DNA of 64,000 bases, taken from contig CAKULE010000005.1 of NCBI GenBank assembly GCA_934667095.1, forward strand, positions 67,663 through 131,662, in the 5' to 3' direction. This DNA is from an uncultured Oscillospiraceae bacterium. Its GTDB lineage: Bacteria > Bacillota > Clostridia > Oscillospirales > Oscillospiraceae. Made by a program: the position numbers and the translations under genes. The notes beneath the pieces are model-generated. The model saw nothing but the letters and a program-made list of their open reading frames with translations. It did no database searches and was not told the DNA's origin. Below, piece after piece: positions 1-8,232 of this stretch; the stretch's first letter is position 1, and each line of letters begins with the position of its first letter.

Positions 1-2223
1 CCGGTCGGCTTCCTTCAGCAGGGCGCCGGCGATGGGCAGCGAGCGGGCCCGGTAGCGGGCGGGGTCTACGATGGAGGTGGCGGAGAGGGGCTTGGCCCAC
101 TCCACCTGGTATCGGGGCTTGAGGGTCATCACATTGACGCCCTGGGTGTTCCGGGTAGTCTTGGGGGTGAGGGAGGCGGTGTGGAAGATCATGCAGCGCC
201 CCTCGGTGGAACAGACGGCCATTTCCATGTCTTCGGTGAGGACCATGGCGCACACCAGCGGAGACTTGTCGGAGTACGCGCCGGTCAGACGCTTGCGCCG
301 AGTCTGGGTCTGGTAGGCGGACAGCTCCACCCGGGCGGCTTTGCCGTTGGCGAAGAAGAACAGCAGGTGGGCGGAGTAGTCCCCGGGGCAGCAGGCCCAC
401 AGAAATTTTTCCTCCGGGTCCATGCCCAGCTTGGCGGGGAGATAGTCCCCCAGCAGGCTGGCCTTGCTGTCGTCGAAGTCGGCCAGCCGGGCCTTGTAGC
501 ATTGCTGCCGATCGGTGAATACCAGCAGCTCGTCCCGGTTGGAGCCCTCCCACTGGAGGAAGGGGGCGTCCCCCTCCTTGTACTTCTGCTCCCCGCTCAT
601 ACGCAGGGACTGGGGGGTGATCTTCTTGAAGTAGCCCTCCCGGGAGATGAAGACGTTCACCGGGTAGTCGGGGACCTCCTCCGCGGCGGAGCCGGCGGTC
701 TGCGCCGCGGGTTCGTAATCGTAGACGATCTCGGTGCGGCGGGGCTGGTCGTACTTCCTCTTTACGTTCTCCAGCTCGCCCCTGATGATGGACTGGATGC
801 GCTTGGGGGAGTTGATGATGTCCCGCAGGTCGGCGATCTCCTCCGTGAGAGAGTCCACCTCCGCCACCCGCTTGAGGATATACTCCTTGTTGAGGTTGCG
901 CAGCTTGATCTCCGCTACGTACTCCGCCTGGATCTGGTCGATACCGAAACCGATCATCAGGTTGGGCACCACCTCGGCGTCGGCCTCGGTCTCCCGGATG
1001 ATGCGGATGGCCTTGTCGATGTCCAGCAGGATGCGCTTCAGGCCCTTCAGCAGGTGGAGCTTGTCTTCCTTCTTCCTGCAGATAAAGTATGTGCGCCGGC
1101 GCACGCCGTCCATGCGCCAAGCGATCCATTCGTCGAGGATCTCTCCCACGCCCATGACCCGGGGCATCCCGGCGATGAGAATGTTGAAGTTGCAGGCGAA
1201 GGAGTCCTGCAGGGGGGTCATCTGGCACAGGCGGGTCATCAGCTTGTCCGGGTCGGTGCCCCGTTTCAGGTCAATAGCCAGCTTCAGGCCGGACAGGTCG
1301 GTCTCGTCCCGCATGTCGGAGATCTCCTTCAGCTTGCCCGCCCTGATCAGCTCAGCCACCTTGTCCAGAATGGCCTCGGAGGTGGTGGTGTAGGGGATCT
1401 CATAGACCTCGATGAGGTTCTCTTCCTTCACATAGCGCCATCTGCAGCGCAGCTTCACGCTGCCCCGGCCGGTGCGGTAGATGTCTGCCAGCGCGGTGGG
1501 GTCGTACAGCAGCTGGCCTCCGGTGGGGAAGTCCGGGGCTTTCAGCACGGCCATCAGGTCAGCCTCCGGGCTGTCCATGCGGAGAATGGCGGCGTCGCAC
1601 ACCTCACCGAGGTTGAAGCCGCACAGGTTGGAGGCCATGCCCACGGCAATGCCCTGATTGGCGGCCACCAGCACGTTGGGGAAGGTGGTGGGCAGCAGGG
1701 TGGGCTCGGTGAGCTTGCCGTCATAGTTGGGAACAAAGTCCACCGCGTCCTGATCAATGTCCCGGAACAGCTCCTGGCAGATGGGGTCCAGCCGGGCCTC
1801 GGTATACCGGCTGGCGGCCCATGCCATGTCCCGGGAGTAGACCTTGCCGAAGTTGCCCTTGGAGTCCACAAAGGGGTGCAGCAGGGCGCCGTAGCCCCGG
1901 GAGAGACGGACCATGGTGTCGTAAATAGCGGCGTCGCCGTGGGGGTTCAGCTTCATGGTGGCCCCCACGATATTGGCGGACTTGGTGCGGGCGCCTCCCA
2001 GCAGGTGCATCTGGTACATGGTGTACAGCAGCTTCCGGTGAGAGGGCTTGAAGCCGTCGATCTCCGGGATGGCCCGGGAGACGATGACGCTCATGGCGTA
2101 GGGCATGTAGTTGAGCTCCAGCGTGTCGGTGATGGGCTGCTCCAGCACCTGAGAGCGCAGGCCCATGACGTTGGAGGCGTCCACCTGCGGCCCGGCGGAG
2201 TCGGTTTTTTTCTTCTTGGCCAT
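1..2223 (-). CDS. DNA topoisomerase type IIA subunit A (GyrA/ParC family), 3' end outside window
   Basis: This is the DNA-breaking and rejoining subunit of a type IIA topoisomerase (gyrase or topoisomerase IV), which works as an A2B2 tetramer with the B subunit encoded just upstream. The visible product starts MAKKKKTDSAGP and continues for about 740 residues. The winged-helix/tower core is recognisable from YAMSVIVSRAIPEIDGFKPSHRKLLYTM-type sequence near residue 42, with the catalytic tyrosine in the ARYTEARL-like segment near residue 137 (here SRYTEARL). The C-terminal beta-pinwheel begins near residue 520 and is cut by the window edge, so the GyrA box, which would separate gyrase from topoisomerase IV, cannot be judged. 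The ATG at 2221-2223 follows a GGGAGG site that overlaps the end of the B subunit gene 14 bases upstream, so the two are translationally close. The diverged core and the adjacent B gene fit a second, ParC-like or Clostridia-specific pair. Confidence 0.93.
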   Translation of the reverse strand, partial: MAKKKKTDSAGPQVDASNVMGLRSQVLEQPITDTLELNYMPYAMSVIVSRAIPEIDGFKPSHRKLLYTMYQMHLLGGARTKSANIVGATMKLNPHGDAAIYDTMVRLSRGYGALLHPFVDSKGNFGKVYSRDMAWAASRYTEARLDPICQELFRDIDQDAVDFVPNYDGKLTEPTLLPTTFPNVLVAANQGIAVGMASNLCGFNLGEVCDAAILRMDSPEADLMAVLKAPDFPTGGQLLYDPTALADIYRTGRGSVKLRCRWRYVKEENLIEVYEIPYTTTSEAILDKVAELIRAGKLKEISDMRDETDLSGLKLAIDLKRGTDPDKLMTRLCQMTPLQDSFACNFNILIAGMPRVMGVGEILDEWIAWRMDGVRRRTYFICRKKEDKLHLLKGLKRILLDIDKAIRIIRETEADAEVVPNLMIGFGIDQIQAEYVAEIKLRNLNKEYILKRVAEVDSLTEEIADLRDIINSPKRIQSIIRGELENVKRKYDQPRRTEIVYDYEPAAQTAGSAAEEVPDYPVNVFISREGYFKKITPQSLRMSGEQKYKEGDAPFLQWEGSNRDELLVFTDRQQCYKARLADFDDSKASLLGDYLPAKLGMDPEEKFLWACCPGDYSAHLLFFFANGKAARVELSAYQTQTRRKRLTGAYSDKSPLVCAMVLTEDMEMAVCSTEGRCMIFHTASLTPKTTRNTQGVNVMTLKPRYQVEWAKPLSATSIVDPARYRARSLPIAGALLKEADR

Positions 2224-2237
2224 CGTGTTCGCCTCCC

Positions 2238-4232
2238 TTACGAGATGTCTGCCATATCCAGATATTTATATCCGTTGTCGGCGATGTGGTCCTTGCGGCC
2301 CTGAAGGTTGTCCCCCAGCAGCAGGTCGAAGACCTGGGCGGTGCGCTCCATATCGTCGGGCATGACCTTGATGAGCCGCCGGGTGTCCGGGCTCATGGTG
2401 GTCAGCCACATCATGTCCGGCTCGTTTTCACCGAGGCCCTTGGACCGCTGGAGGTCGTACTTTTTCCCTTCACCTTCCAGCTGGGCCACCACCTCGGCCT
2501 TCTCCTTGTCGGAGTAGGCGAACCACGTCTTGTCCTTGCAGGTGATCTCGTACAGGGGGGACTCAGCGATGTAGACGTACCCCTCCTTGATGAGGGTGGG
2601 GGTCAGCCGGTAGAGCATGGTGAGGATCAGCGTGCGGATCTGGAAGCCGTCCACGTCGCCATCGGTGCAGATGATGATCTTGCTCCAGCGGAGGTTGTTC
2701 AGGTCGAAGGAGTTCAGTTCCTTGCTGGCCTTGTGGGAGACTTCCACACCGCAGCCCATGACCTTCAGCAGGTCGGTGATGATCTCGCTCTTGAAGATGC
2801 GGGCATAGTCCGCCTTCAGGCAGTTGAGGATCTTGCCCCGGACGGGCATCAGCCCCTGAAACTCCGCGTTGCGGCTCTGCTTGCAGGCGCCCAGAGCGGA
2901 GTCGCCCTCCACGATGTAGAGCTCTCGCCGGGACACGTCCTTGGTGCGGCAGTCCACGAATTTCTCCACCCGGTTGGAGATGTCCAGCGAGCCGGATAGC
3001 TTCTTCTTTACGCCCAACCGGGTCTTTTCTGCGGTCTCCCGGCTGCGCTTGTTGATGAGCACCTGTGCGGCGATCTTCTCCGCGTCGAAGGGATTCTCAA
3101 TGAAGTAGACCTGCAGCTGGCTCTTCAGGAAGTCGGCCATGGCGTCCTGAATGAATTTGTTGGTGATGGCCTTCTTGGTCTGGTTCTCGTAGGAGGTCTG
3201 GGTGGAGAAGCTGCTGCTCACCAGCACCAGGCAGTCCTCGATGTCGCCCCAGGTGATCTTGGCCTCGGACTTGGTGTATTTGCCGTTCTGCTTCAGCCAG
3301 GCATCGATGGCGGAGACAAAGGCGGACTTCACCGCCTTCTCCGGGGAGCCGCCGTGCTCCAGCCAGGAGGAGTTGTGGTAGTATTCGATGACGTTCACCG
3401 CCGTGGAGAAGCAGAAGGACACCGACAGCTTCACCTTGTACTCCGGCTTGTCCTCCCGATCCCGGCCCCGGCGCTCCGCCTGCCAGAACACCGGCTGGGT
3501 CATGGGATTTTCCCCGGCCAGCTCCCGCACGTAGTCGATGATGCCATCGTCATAGCGAAACTCGGTGGTCTCAAATTTGCCGTTTACCTGATTGCGGAAT
3601 TTGAAGGTCACTCCGGCGTTGACCACCGCCTGCCGCTTCATGATGTCAGTGTAGTAGTCGGCGGGGATGTCGATGTCGGTGAACACGTCCAGATCGGGGA
3701 GCCAGTGAAATCTGGAGCCCGTCTTTTTCCGGTCGGCGGGCTCCTTCTTCATCTCGCCCACCAGCTCGCCCCGCTCGAAATGCAGGGTGTACTTGAAGCC
3801 GTCCCGGTAGATCACCGCGTCGAACCAGCGGGAGGCGTACTGGGTGGCGCAGGAGCCCAGACCATTGAGACCCAGAGAGTACTCGTAGTTGTCACCCTCG
3901 CCGTTCTTGTACTTGCCGCCGGCGTACAGCTCGCAGAATACCAGCTCCCAGTTGTAGCGGCCCTCCGCCTCGTTCCAGTCCACGGGGCAGCCGCGGCCGA
4001 AGTCCTCCACCTCAATGGAGCGGTCCTCGTACCGGGTGACGATGATCTGGTTGCCATGGCCCTCCCGGGCCTCGTCGATGGCGTTGGAGAGGATCTCGAA
4101 TACGGCATGCTCGCAGCCCTCCAGCCCGTCGGAGCCGAAAATGACCCCCGGGCGCTTCCGCACCCGGTCGGGGCCCTTGAGGGAGGAGATGGAGTCGTTG
4201 CCGTAGGATTTGTTCGCAGTTGTCTTTGCCAT
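2238..4232 (-). CDS. DNA topoisomerase type IIA subunit B (GyrB/ParE family)
   Basis: This is the ATPase subunit of the type IIA topoisomerase, 664 residues long, the usual length for ParE or a short GyrB. The GHKL ATPase fold is seen from residue 20: VRKRPGVIFG, then EILSNAIDEA with the Mg-binding Asn, and the G1/G2 loops around SLGLNGLG. The transducer domain follows at about 230-400. The TOPRIM domain carries the metal-binding EGDSALG motif (about residue 445) and the DGDVDG acidic motif (about 525). It is co-directional with the A subunit gene, 14 bases apart, and both appear to be read from the promoter at 4269-4298. ATG at 4230-4232 is chosen because it gives the family N-terminus, although the ribosome site (AGGTG) is weak. 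Sequence alone does not settle whether the pair acts as gyrase or decatenase. Confidence 0.95.
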   Translation of the reverse strand: MAKTTANKSYGNDSISSLKGPDRVRKRPGVIFGSDGLEGCEHAVFEILSNAIDEAREGHGNQIIVTRYEDRSIEVEDFGRGCPVDWNEAEGRYNWELVFCELYAGGKYKNGEGDNYEYSLGLNGLGSCATQYASRWFDAVIYRDGFKYTLHFERGELVGEMKKEPADRKKTGSRFHWLPDLDVFTDIDIPADYYTDIMKRQAVVNAGVTFKFRNQVNGKFETTEFRYDDGIIDYVRELAGENPMTQPVFWQAERRGRDREDKPEYKVKLSVSFCFSTAVNVIEYYHNSSWLEHGGSPEKAVKSAFVSAIDAWLKQNGKYTKSEAKITWGDIEDCLVLVSSSFSTQTSYENQTKKAITNKFIQDAMADFLKSQLQVYFIENPFDAEKIAAQVLINKRSRETAEKTRLGVKKKLSGSLDISNRVEKFVDCRTKDVSRRELYIVEGDSALGACKQSRNAEFQGLMPVRGKILNCLKADYARIFKSEIITDLLKVMGCGVEVSHKASKELNSFDLNNLRWSKIIICTDGDVDGFQIRTLILTMLYRLTPTLIKEGYVYIAESPLYEITCKDKTWFAYSDKEKAEVVAQLEGEGKKYDLQRSKGLGENEPDMMWLTTMSPDTRRLIKVMPDDMERTAQVFDLLLGDNLQGRKDHIADNGYKYLDMADIS

Positions 4233-4247
4233 GATCGCACCTGCCTA

Positions 4248-4276
4248 TTGCCGATAAAGTATCAATATAGTATAAC
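4248..4276 (+). promoter_or_regulatory. Possible promoter of the glpK leader
   Basis: TTGCCG and TATAAC are 17 bases apart. The element lies back-to-back with the topoisomerase promoter and would produce a roughly 160-base leader that includes the terminator at 4339-4369. A second weak pair, TTGCCA (4380-4385) and TAGTCT (4403-4408), lies after the terminator and could serve glpK directly. Confidence 0.35.
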
Positions 4277-4298
4277 GCAAAAACAGTGCCGCAGTCAA
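4269..4298 (-). promoter_or_regulatory. Predicted sigma-A promoter of the topoisomerase pair
   Basis: Read on the minus strand, TTGACT (4293-4298) and TATACT (4269-4274) are separated by 18 bases and point at the B subunit start 37 bases downstream. Confidence 0.65.
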
Positions 4299-4338
4299 GA
4301 AATACAAGATGCCGCCTGCCCACGTGCCGGAAAGCAGC

Positions 4339-4369
4339 GGGACCCGTCAGCGCCAGCGGGTCCCTTTTT
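4339..4369 (+). terminator. Rho-independent terminator in the glpK leader (possible attenuator)
   Basis: GGGACCCG pairs with CGGGTCCC across a 10-base loop and is followed by five T. No plus-strand gene precedes it in the window, so it either ends a short leader RNA or attenuates glpK. Leader terminators controlled by the GlpP antiterminator are known for glp genes of Bacillus; that link is an inference here. Confidence 0.55.
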
Positions 4370-4442
4370 GCATCTCTGCTTGCCAAACCGCCCGCGCTGT
4401 GATAGTCTGGTAGCAGAATCTGAACAAAGGAGCGTGCCGGCT

Positions 4443-5927
4443 GTGAGCAAGTATATTCTGGCCCTTGATCAGGGCACTACCAGCTCCCGGGTCATCCTCT
4501 TCGATCAGGAGCAGAACATCGTGGGCATCAGCCAGAAGGAGTTTGCCCAGATTTACCCCAAGGAGGGCTGGGTGGAGCACGACGCCATGGAGATCTGGTC
4601 CTCCCAGTACGCCACCATGATGGAGGTCATCGCCCAGAGCGGCGTGGATGTGGGCGACATCGCCGCCATTGGCATCACCAACCAGCGGGAGACTACCATT
4701 CTCTGGGATAAAGAAACTGGCCGCCCCGTCTACAACGCCATCGTCTGGCAGTGCCGCCGGACGGCGGACATCGTGGACGGTCTGCTGGCCGACGGCCTGG
4801 GGGATCACATCCGGGAGACCACCGGCCTGGTGCCCGATGCCTATTTCTCAGCCACCAAGATCAAGTGGATCCTGGACCACGTCCCCAGCGCCCGGGAGCG
4901 GGCGGAGGCGGGCAAGCTGCTGTTCGGCACGGTGGACACGTGGCTGGTGTGGAAGCTGACCGGCGGGGCGGTCCACGTCACCGACGTGACCAACGCCAGC
5001 CGCACCATGCTCTATGACATCCATAAGCTGGACTGGGACGACACTCTGCTGAAGGCATTGGACATCCCCAGGTCCATACTGCCGGAGGTCCGCTCCTCCA
5101 GCGAGATCTACGGCTATGCCGAACTCCCCGGCGGTCTGGTGCCCATTGCCGGCATTGCCGGCGACCAGCAGGCGGCCCTCTTCGGGCAGGGCTGCTTCGC
5201 CCCCGGGGACGCCAAGAATACTTACGGCACCGGCTGCTTCCTGCTGATGAACACCGGCAACCAGCCCTGTGTCAGCCGCAACGGCCTGATTACCACCATC
5301 GCCGTGGGGCTCAACGGCGGGGTGCAGTACGCGCTGGAGGGCTCGGTCTTCGTGGGCGGCGCGGTGATCCAATGGCTGCGGGACGAGATGCGCTTCTTCA
5401 CCGACAGCCGGGACGCGGAGTACTACGCCGAGAAGGCGGGGGACAACGGCGGGGTCTATCTGGTGCCCGCCTTCACCGGGCTGGGCGCCCCCTACTGGGA
5501 CATGTATGCCCGGGGCTGTATCGTGGGCATCACCCGGGGCACCAAGCGGGAGCACATCATCCGCGCGGCGCAGGAGTCCATCGCCTATCAGGTGGCGGGA
5601 CTGGTGAAGGCTATGGAGGCGGACACCGGCCTGCCCCTCACCTCCCTGAAGGCCGACGGAGGCGCCAGCCGGGACCGGTTCCTCATGCAGTTCCAGGCGG
5701 ACATCATCGACCGGGAGGTCCGCCGCCCCGCCATTCGGGAGACCACCGCGCTGGGGGCCGCCTATCTGGCGGGACTGGCCACCGGCGTGTGGAGCGGGCT
5801 GGACGAGATCCGGGCCCTCTGGGCCTGCGACACCACCTTCTACCCCCGCATGGAGGCCGCCCAGCGGCAGAAGCTGCTGGCGGACTGGGACCGGGCGGTG
5901 GAGCGCAGCCGCGGCTGGAGCCGCTGA
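4443..5927 (+). CDS. glpK: Glycerol kinase
   Basis: Glycerol kinase phosphorylates glycerol to sn-glycerol 3-phosphate with ATP, the entry step of glycerol into lipid synthesis and glycolysis. The product has 494 residues, the standard FGGY family length. The N-terminal phosphate motif ALDQGTTSSR is at about residues 6-15, ITNQRETT and the substrate-binding WQCRRT follow, and the second domain shows AGDQQAALFGQ, KNTYGTGC and the FGGY signature region GLGAPYWD. The C-terminal phosphate-2 motif is LKADGGASRD. GTG at 4443 is selected because AAAGGAG (4426-4432) lies 10 bases ahead and the protein then begins exactly at the family N-terminus. No glycerol facilitator or glycerol-3-phosphate dehydrogenase gene is adjacent. 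Confidence 0.97.
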   Translation: MSKYILALDQGTTSSRVILFDQEQNIVGISQKEFAQIYPKEGWVEHDAMEIWSSQYATMMEVIAQSGVDVGDIAAIGITNQRETTILWDKETGRPVYNAIVWQCRRTADIVDGLLADGLGDHIRETTGLVPDAYFSATKIKWILDHVPSARERAEAGKLLFGTVDTWLVWKLTGGAVHVTDVTNASRTMLYDIHKLDWDDTLLKALDIPRSILPEVRSSSEIYGYAELPGGLVPIAGIAGDQQAALFGQGCFAPGDAKNTYGTGCFLLMNTGNQPCVSRNGLITTIAVGLNGGVQYALEGSVFVGGAVIQWLRDEMRFFTDSRDAEYYAEKAGDNGGVYLVPAFTGLGAPYWDMYARGCIVGITRGTKREHIIRAAQESIAYQVAGLVKAMEADTGLPLTSLKADGGASRDRFLMQFQADIIDREVRRPAIRETTALGAAYLAGLATGVWSGLDEIRALWACDTTFYPRMEAAQRQKLLADWDRAVERSRGWSR

Positions 5928-5954
5928 GTGCGCGGCCGGAGCAACAGGAAAACA

Positions 5955-5990
5955 GGGTCCTCTCCCGATCGGGAGAGGACCCGATTTTTT
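5955..5990 (+). terminator. Terminator of glpK
   Basis: A 12-base-pair perfect stem (GGGTCCTCTCCC with its complement, GATC loop) is followed by GATTTTTT. Confidence 0.9.
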
Positions 5991-6082
5991 ATGTCCTCCG
6001 ATGTTCCGCCGGCAGGTATAAGCGCTGACATATTTGCCCAAACTGGACATAGAGTGCCAACAGAGGAAGGAAGGTGACGACC

Positions 6083-6328
6083 ATGACGGCAGAGACGCGC
6101 CGCCGCCGGGCGGAGGCCGCCGAGCGGGAGGAGCTGCGCCGGCAGTTCCTCGCGGGGATGGCCCAGACCCGGCAGGAGCTCAATCAGGCCTATGCCCAGT
6201 TCAATATGCAGAGCGACCCCGATCTGGTGGATTCCTGCGTGTTCACCATCAACGCCCTGCGCAGCCGGTATTCCTACTTCGTGCGGCAGATGAAGCTGCT
6301 GGACGAGGGGAAGGAGGCGGCCGGGTGA
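6083..6328 (+). CDS. DUF2508 family small protein (YaaL-like)
   Basis: This protein of 81 residues is charged and helical: an Arg/Glu-rich start (TRRRRAEAAEREELRR), then a helix containing NQAYAQFNMQSDPDLVDSC, then an IxxLRSRYSYFVRQMK ending. That pattern matches the DUF2508/YaaL family, which sits next to bofA in many endospore-forming Firmicutes. No biochemical role is established for the family. ATG at 6083 is preferred over GTG at 6074 because the AAGGAAGG ribosome site (6067-6074) would overlap the GTG. The stop overlaps the bofA start by four bases, so the two genes are coupled. Confidence 0.8.
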   Translation: MTAETRRRRAEAAEREELRRQFLAGMAQTRQELNQAYAQFNMQSDPDLVDSCVFTINALRSRYSYFVRQMKLLDEGKEAAG

Positions 6329-6570
6329 AATACGGACTGATGATCATGGGGGGCTTCCTGCTGCTGATCCTGCTGCGGAAGCCCCTCGGCTGGCTGGGAC
6401 GGGTGGCCGCCCGCTCCGGGCTGGGACTGGCGGCCCTGTGGCTGCTGCGCGGACTGGGGGGCCTGCTGGGGGTGGAGCTGGGGGTCAACCTGCTCAACGC
6501 GCTGGTCCTCGGGGTGCTGGGCGGCCCCGGATTGGCCCTGCTGCTGATGGTGCAGTGGCTGGTGCGGTGA
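6325..6570 (+). CDS. bofA: BofA family protein (pro-sigma-K processing inhibitor)
   Basis: This small integral membrane protein of 81 residues is almost wholly hydrophobic. It starts MKYGLMIMGGFLLLILL and ends with the typical BofA C-terminal hydrophobic segment (LGVNLLNALVLGVLGGPGLALLLM). In Bacillus, BofA inhibits the SpoIVFB protease that activates pro-sigma-K in the mother cell. In Clostridia the family is kept although processing may differ. The GTG start at 6325 overlaps the stop of the DUF2508 gene (GTGA). The asparagine in GVNLLNA-type sequence is the conserved feature of the family. The presence of this gene suggests, but does not prove, a spore former. Confidence 0.85.
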   Translation: MKYGLMIMGGFLLLILLRKPLGWLGRVAARSGLGLAALWLLRGLGGLLGVELGVNLLNALVLGVLGGPGLALLLMVQWLVR

Positions 6571-6640
6571 GGCTGTGCAAGGACCAAAGGGTCAAGAATG
6601 GAAAATTAACAAAGTTTTTATGGAAAAACCGGGGAGGGTG

Positions 6641-6649
6641 TGCTATAAT
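6641..6649 (+). promoter_or_regulatory. Extended -10 promoter element
   Basis: TGCTATAAT is a TGn-extended -10 box. The matching -35 (TGGAAA, 6621-6626) is poor. It would start transcription near 6656, just before the membrane-anchored protein gene. Confidence 0.5.
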
Positions 6650-6695
6650 ATCATAAAAATTGAAGCATACTGCGCAGGAAAAGAGGCGGCGTGCG

Positions 6696-7775
6696 TTGGC
6701 GTCAAAATACAAGAACTCCTATCACAGATATTACGGGCGGAGCCGGGGCAGCCTGATACTTAAGATCATACTGGTGCTGCTGGTCCTTCTGGTGGCGGCG
6801 GCGCTGGTGTTCCGTTTCGTGTTCGGCGGGCGCATCGAGCGCACGGAGTACGGCCTGCGGCTGGTGCTGCCGGGCAGCACCGCCCAGCCCAGCGAGAGCC
6901 CCCAGCCCACGGAGAGCGACCCGATCCTCATCATCGAGCCCTCTGATGAGCCCACCCAGACTCCGGAGCCTTCGGCGGAGCCGCTCCGCGGCGTGAAGGC
7001 TGTGGAGGTCACGGCGGATCAGCTCCGGGCCGGGACCGCCCTTCAGGCGGTGCGGGATGCCGGGGGCGACACGCTGGTGGTCACCATGAAGGGCCGCACC
7101 GGGCGGCTGCTGTGGCAGTCCCATGTGGGGCTGGCGGCGGACCTCGGCGTCAACGCCGCGGATGACGGCGTGGCGCAGGCTGTCGCCGCGCTGGCGGAGA
7201 GCGGTGAGGTCCGGCTGGTGGCCCGGGTGAACTGCTTCCGGGATCAGGCCCTGGTACGGGCCAGGCTGGGCGGCCCGCTGATGACCCGGGGAGGCAACGT
7301 CTGGTACGATCAGGCGGGCCTGTGCTGGGTGAGCGCCACAGACAGCACCGTGCGCAGCTATCTGGCCGCCCTGTGCGCCGAGCTGGCGGACATGGGTTTT
7401 GACGAGATCCTGCTGGAGTCCCCCGCCTTCCCCGACGCGGGGGAGGTCCATGTGCTGGCAGAGAGCGACCGCTTCCCCGCGGATAAGACCGCCCCGGCGG
7501 AGCAGTTCCTGTCTGAGGTCTGCACGGCGCTGGAGGGGAAGAACGTGACCCTGAGCGTGCTCACCACGGCGGAGGCCGTGCTGGGTGCAAACACCGGCAG
7601 CGGCGTCACCGCGGAGCTGCTGGCCAGCTGCGTTGACCGGGCGTGGATGCCCGCCCCTGCCGCGGGACAGGACCCCGCTGCGGCACTGGAGGCCGCCGGC
7701 CTTGCCGGCGAGGGCCGGCTGGTCCTGGTGGGCGACCGGACCGCCGCCAGCTGGGCCGACCTGAACAATATCTGA
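6696..7775 (+). CDS. Membrane-anchored protein with putative glycoside-hydrolase-like domain
   Basis: The protein has about 359 residues. It has a short basic cytoplasmic start, one transmembrane segment (LILKIILVLLVLLVAAALVF, about residues 19-38) and a Ser/Thr/Pro/Glu-rich linker (about 65-105). An extracytoplasmic alpha/beta domain follows, with TLVVTMKGRTGRLLWQSHV, VNCFRDQALVR and MGFDEILLESPAFP segments. These resemble the barrel strands of the putative glycoside hydrolase family DUF4015, including the FDEI...S strand, but no catalytic pair can be assigned. Start choice is uncertain: TTG at 6696 has AAAGAGG nine bases upstream, while an in-frame TTG at 6660 would be almost leaderless given the -10 box at 6641-6649. 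It is a single-gene unit closed by the terminator at 7781. Confidence 0.7.
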   Translation: MASKYKNSYHRYYGRSRGSLILKIILVLLVLLVAAALVFRFVFGGRIERTEYGLRLVLPGSTAQPSESPQPTESDPILIIEPSDEPTQTPEPSAEPLRGVKAVEVTADQLRAGTALQAVRDAGGDTLVVTMKGRTGRLLWQSHVGLAADLGVNAADDGVAQAVAALAESGEVRLVARVNCFRDQALVRARLGGPLMTRGGNVWYDQAGLCWVSATDSTVRSYLAALCAELADMGFDEILLESPAFPDAGEVHVLAESDRFPADKTAPAEQFLSEVCTALEGKNVTLSVLTTAEAVLGANTGSGVTAELLASCVDRAWMPAPAAGQDPAAALEAAGLAGEGRLVLVGDRTAASWADLNNI

Positions 7776-7780
7776 GTGAA

Positions 7781-7819
7781 AAAAGACCTCCGTATGGGTT
7801 TGCCATGCGGAGGTCTTTT
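7781..7819. terminator. Bidirectional terminator between convergent genes
   Basis: A 17-base-pair stem (AAAAGACCTCCGTATGG and its near complement) with A and T runs at its feet can stop transcription from both sides. It serves the preceding plus-strand gene and the small minus-strand gene at 7825-7926. Confidence 0.85.
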
Positions 7820-7824
7820 GCCGT

Positions 7825-7926
7825 TTATTTTTTCTTCACGGGGCAGCAGGCCTCGGTGACGAATTCGTCCGGGTCCCGGGTCGGGATAGCTGCCTCTGAC
7901 GGTCTTCCATGCCAGCATTTCCGCAT
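7825..7926 (-). CDS. Candidate 33-residue cysteine-containing small protein
   Basis: On the minus strand an ATG at 7924-7926 follows GAGGGAG with suitable spacing. It opens a 33-residue frame beginning MRKCWHGRPSEAA and ending in an acidic stretch, a CC pair and a KKK tail before TAA. The frame ends two bases from a bidirectional terminator, as expected for a convergent gene. Three cysteines and no membrane segment are visible. I do not recognise a family. Start site, terminator and sensible composition argue that it is real, but length alone gives no statistical support. Confidence 0.4.
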   Translation of the reverse strand: MRKCWHGRPSEAAIPTRDPDEFVTEACCPVKKK

Positions 7927-7979
7927 CGTGCTCCCTCGACGGTATCCATATTACCGCATTTCCGCCCATTTTTCTAGCC

Positions 7980-8008
7980 TTGTAATGCCCCGGTACAAGG
8001 TGTATAAA
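7980..8008 (+). promoter_or_regulatory. Predicted sigma-A promoter
   Basis: TTGTAA (7980-7985) and TATAAA (8003-8008) are 17 bases apart, pointing at the short broken frame that starts at 8040. Confidence 0.55.
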
Positions 8009-8039
8009 GGTGGATACCAAATTGAAGGAGGCGGCGGAT

Positions 8040-8157
8040 ATGGAGGATATGCTGGCACTGCAGCGGGCGCAGGGAGCCCCGGCTGGCGGCGGCGCTGGCG
8101 CGGGGAGACCTGTCCAGGATCTTCGTCACCTTCCTGCCCGATGTTATGGGGACTTGA
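8040..8157 (+). pseudogene. Short frameshifted reading frame
   Basis: An ATG at 8040 lies eight bases after GAAGGAGG and opens MEDMLALQRAQ. After codon 11 the sensible sequence continues only in the next frame (EPRLAAALARGD, then SRIFVTFLPDVMGT and TGA at 8155-8157). One extra base near 8072 would explain this. With the intact promoter at 7980-8008 it looks like a recently broken gene of about 38 codons, or a sequencing error. No family is recognised. Confidence 0.35.
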
Positions 8158-8180
8158 CCTGTTTTGTTAACGCCGCTTGG

Positions 8181-8209
8181 TTGCCTGCGGGCGGCCGGGG
8201 TAGTATGAT
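8181..8209 (+). promoter_or_regulatory. Predicted promoter of the XRE regulator
   Basis: TTGCCT and TATGAT are 17 bases apart, 23 bases ahead of the GTG start. Confidence 0.55.
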
Positions 8210-8232
8210 ACATTCAAAGGAGGCGGTCGCCT

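Noticed and set aside
181..2304. Long plus-strand frame of about 707 codons
   Set aside because: It is the antisense of the topoisomerase A gene; the minus-strand translation has the family motifs, whereas the plus-strand one is low-complexity Gly/Val/Leu/His typical of GC-rich antisense frames.
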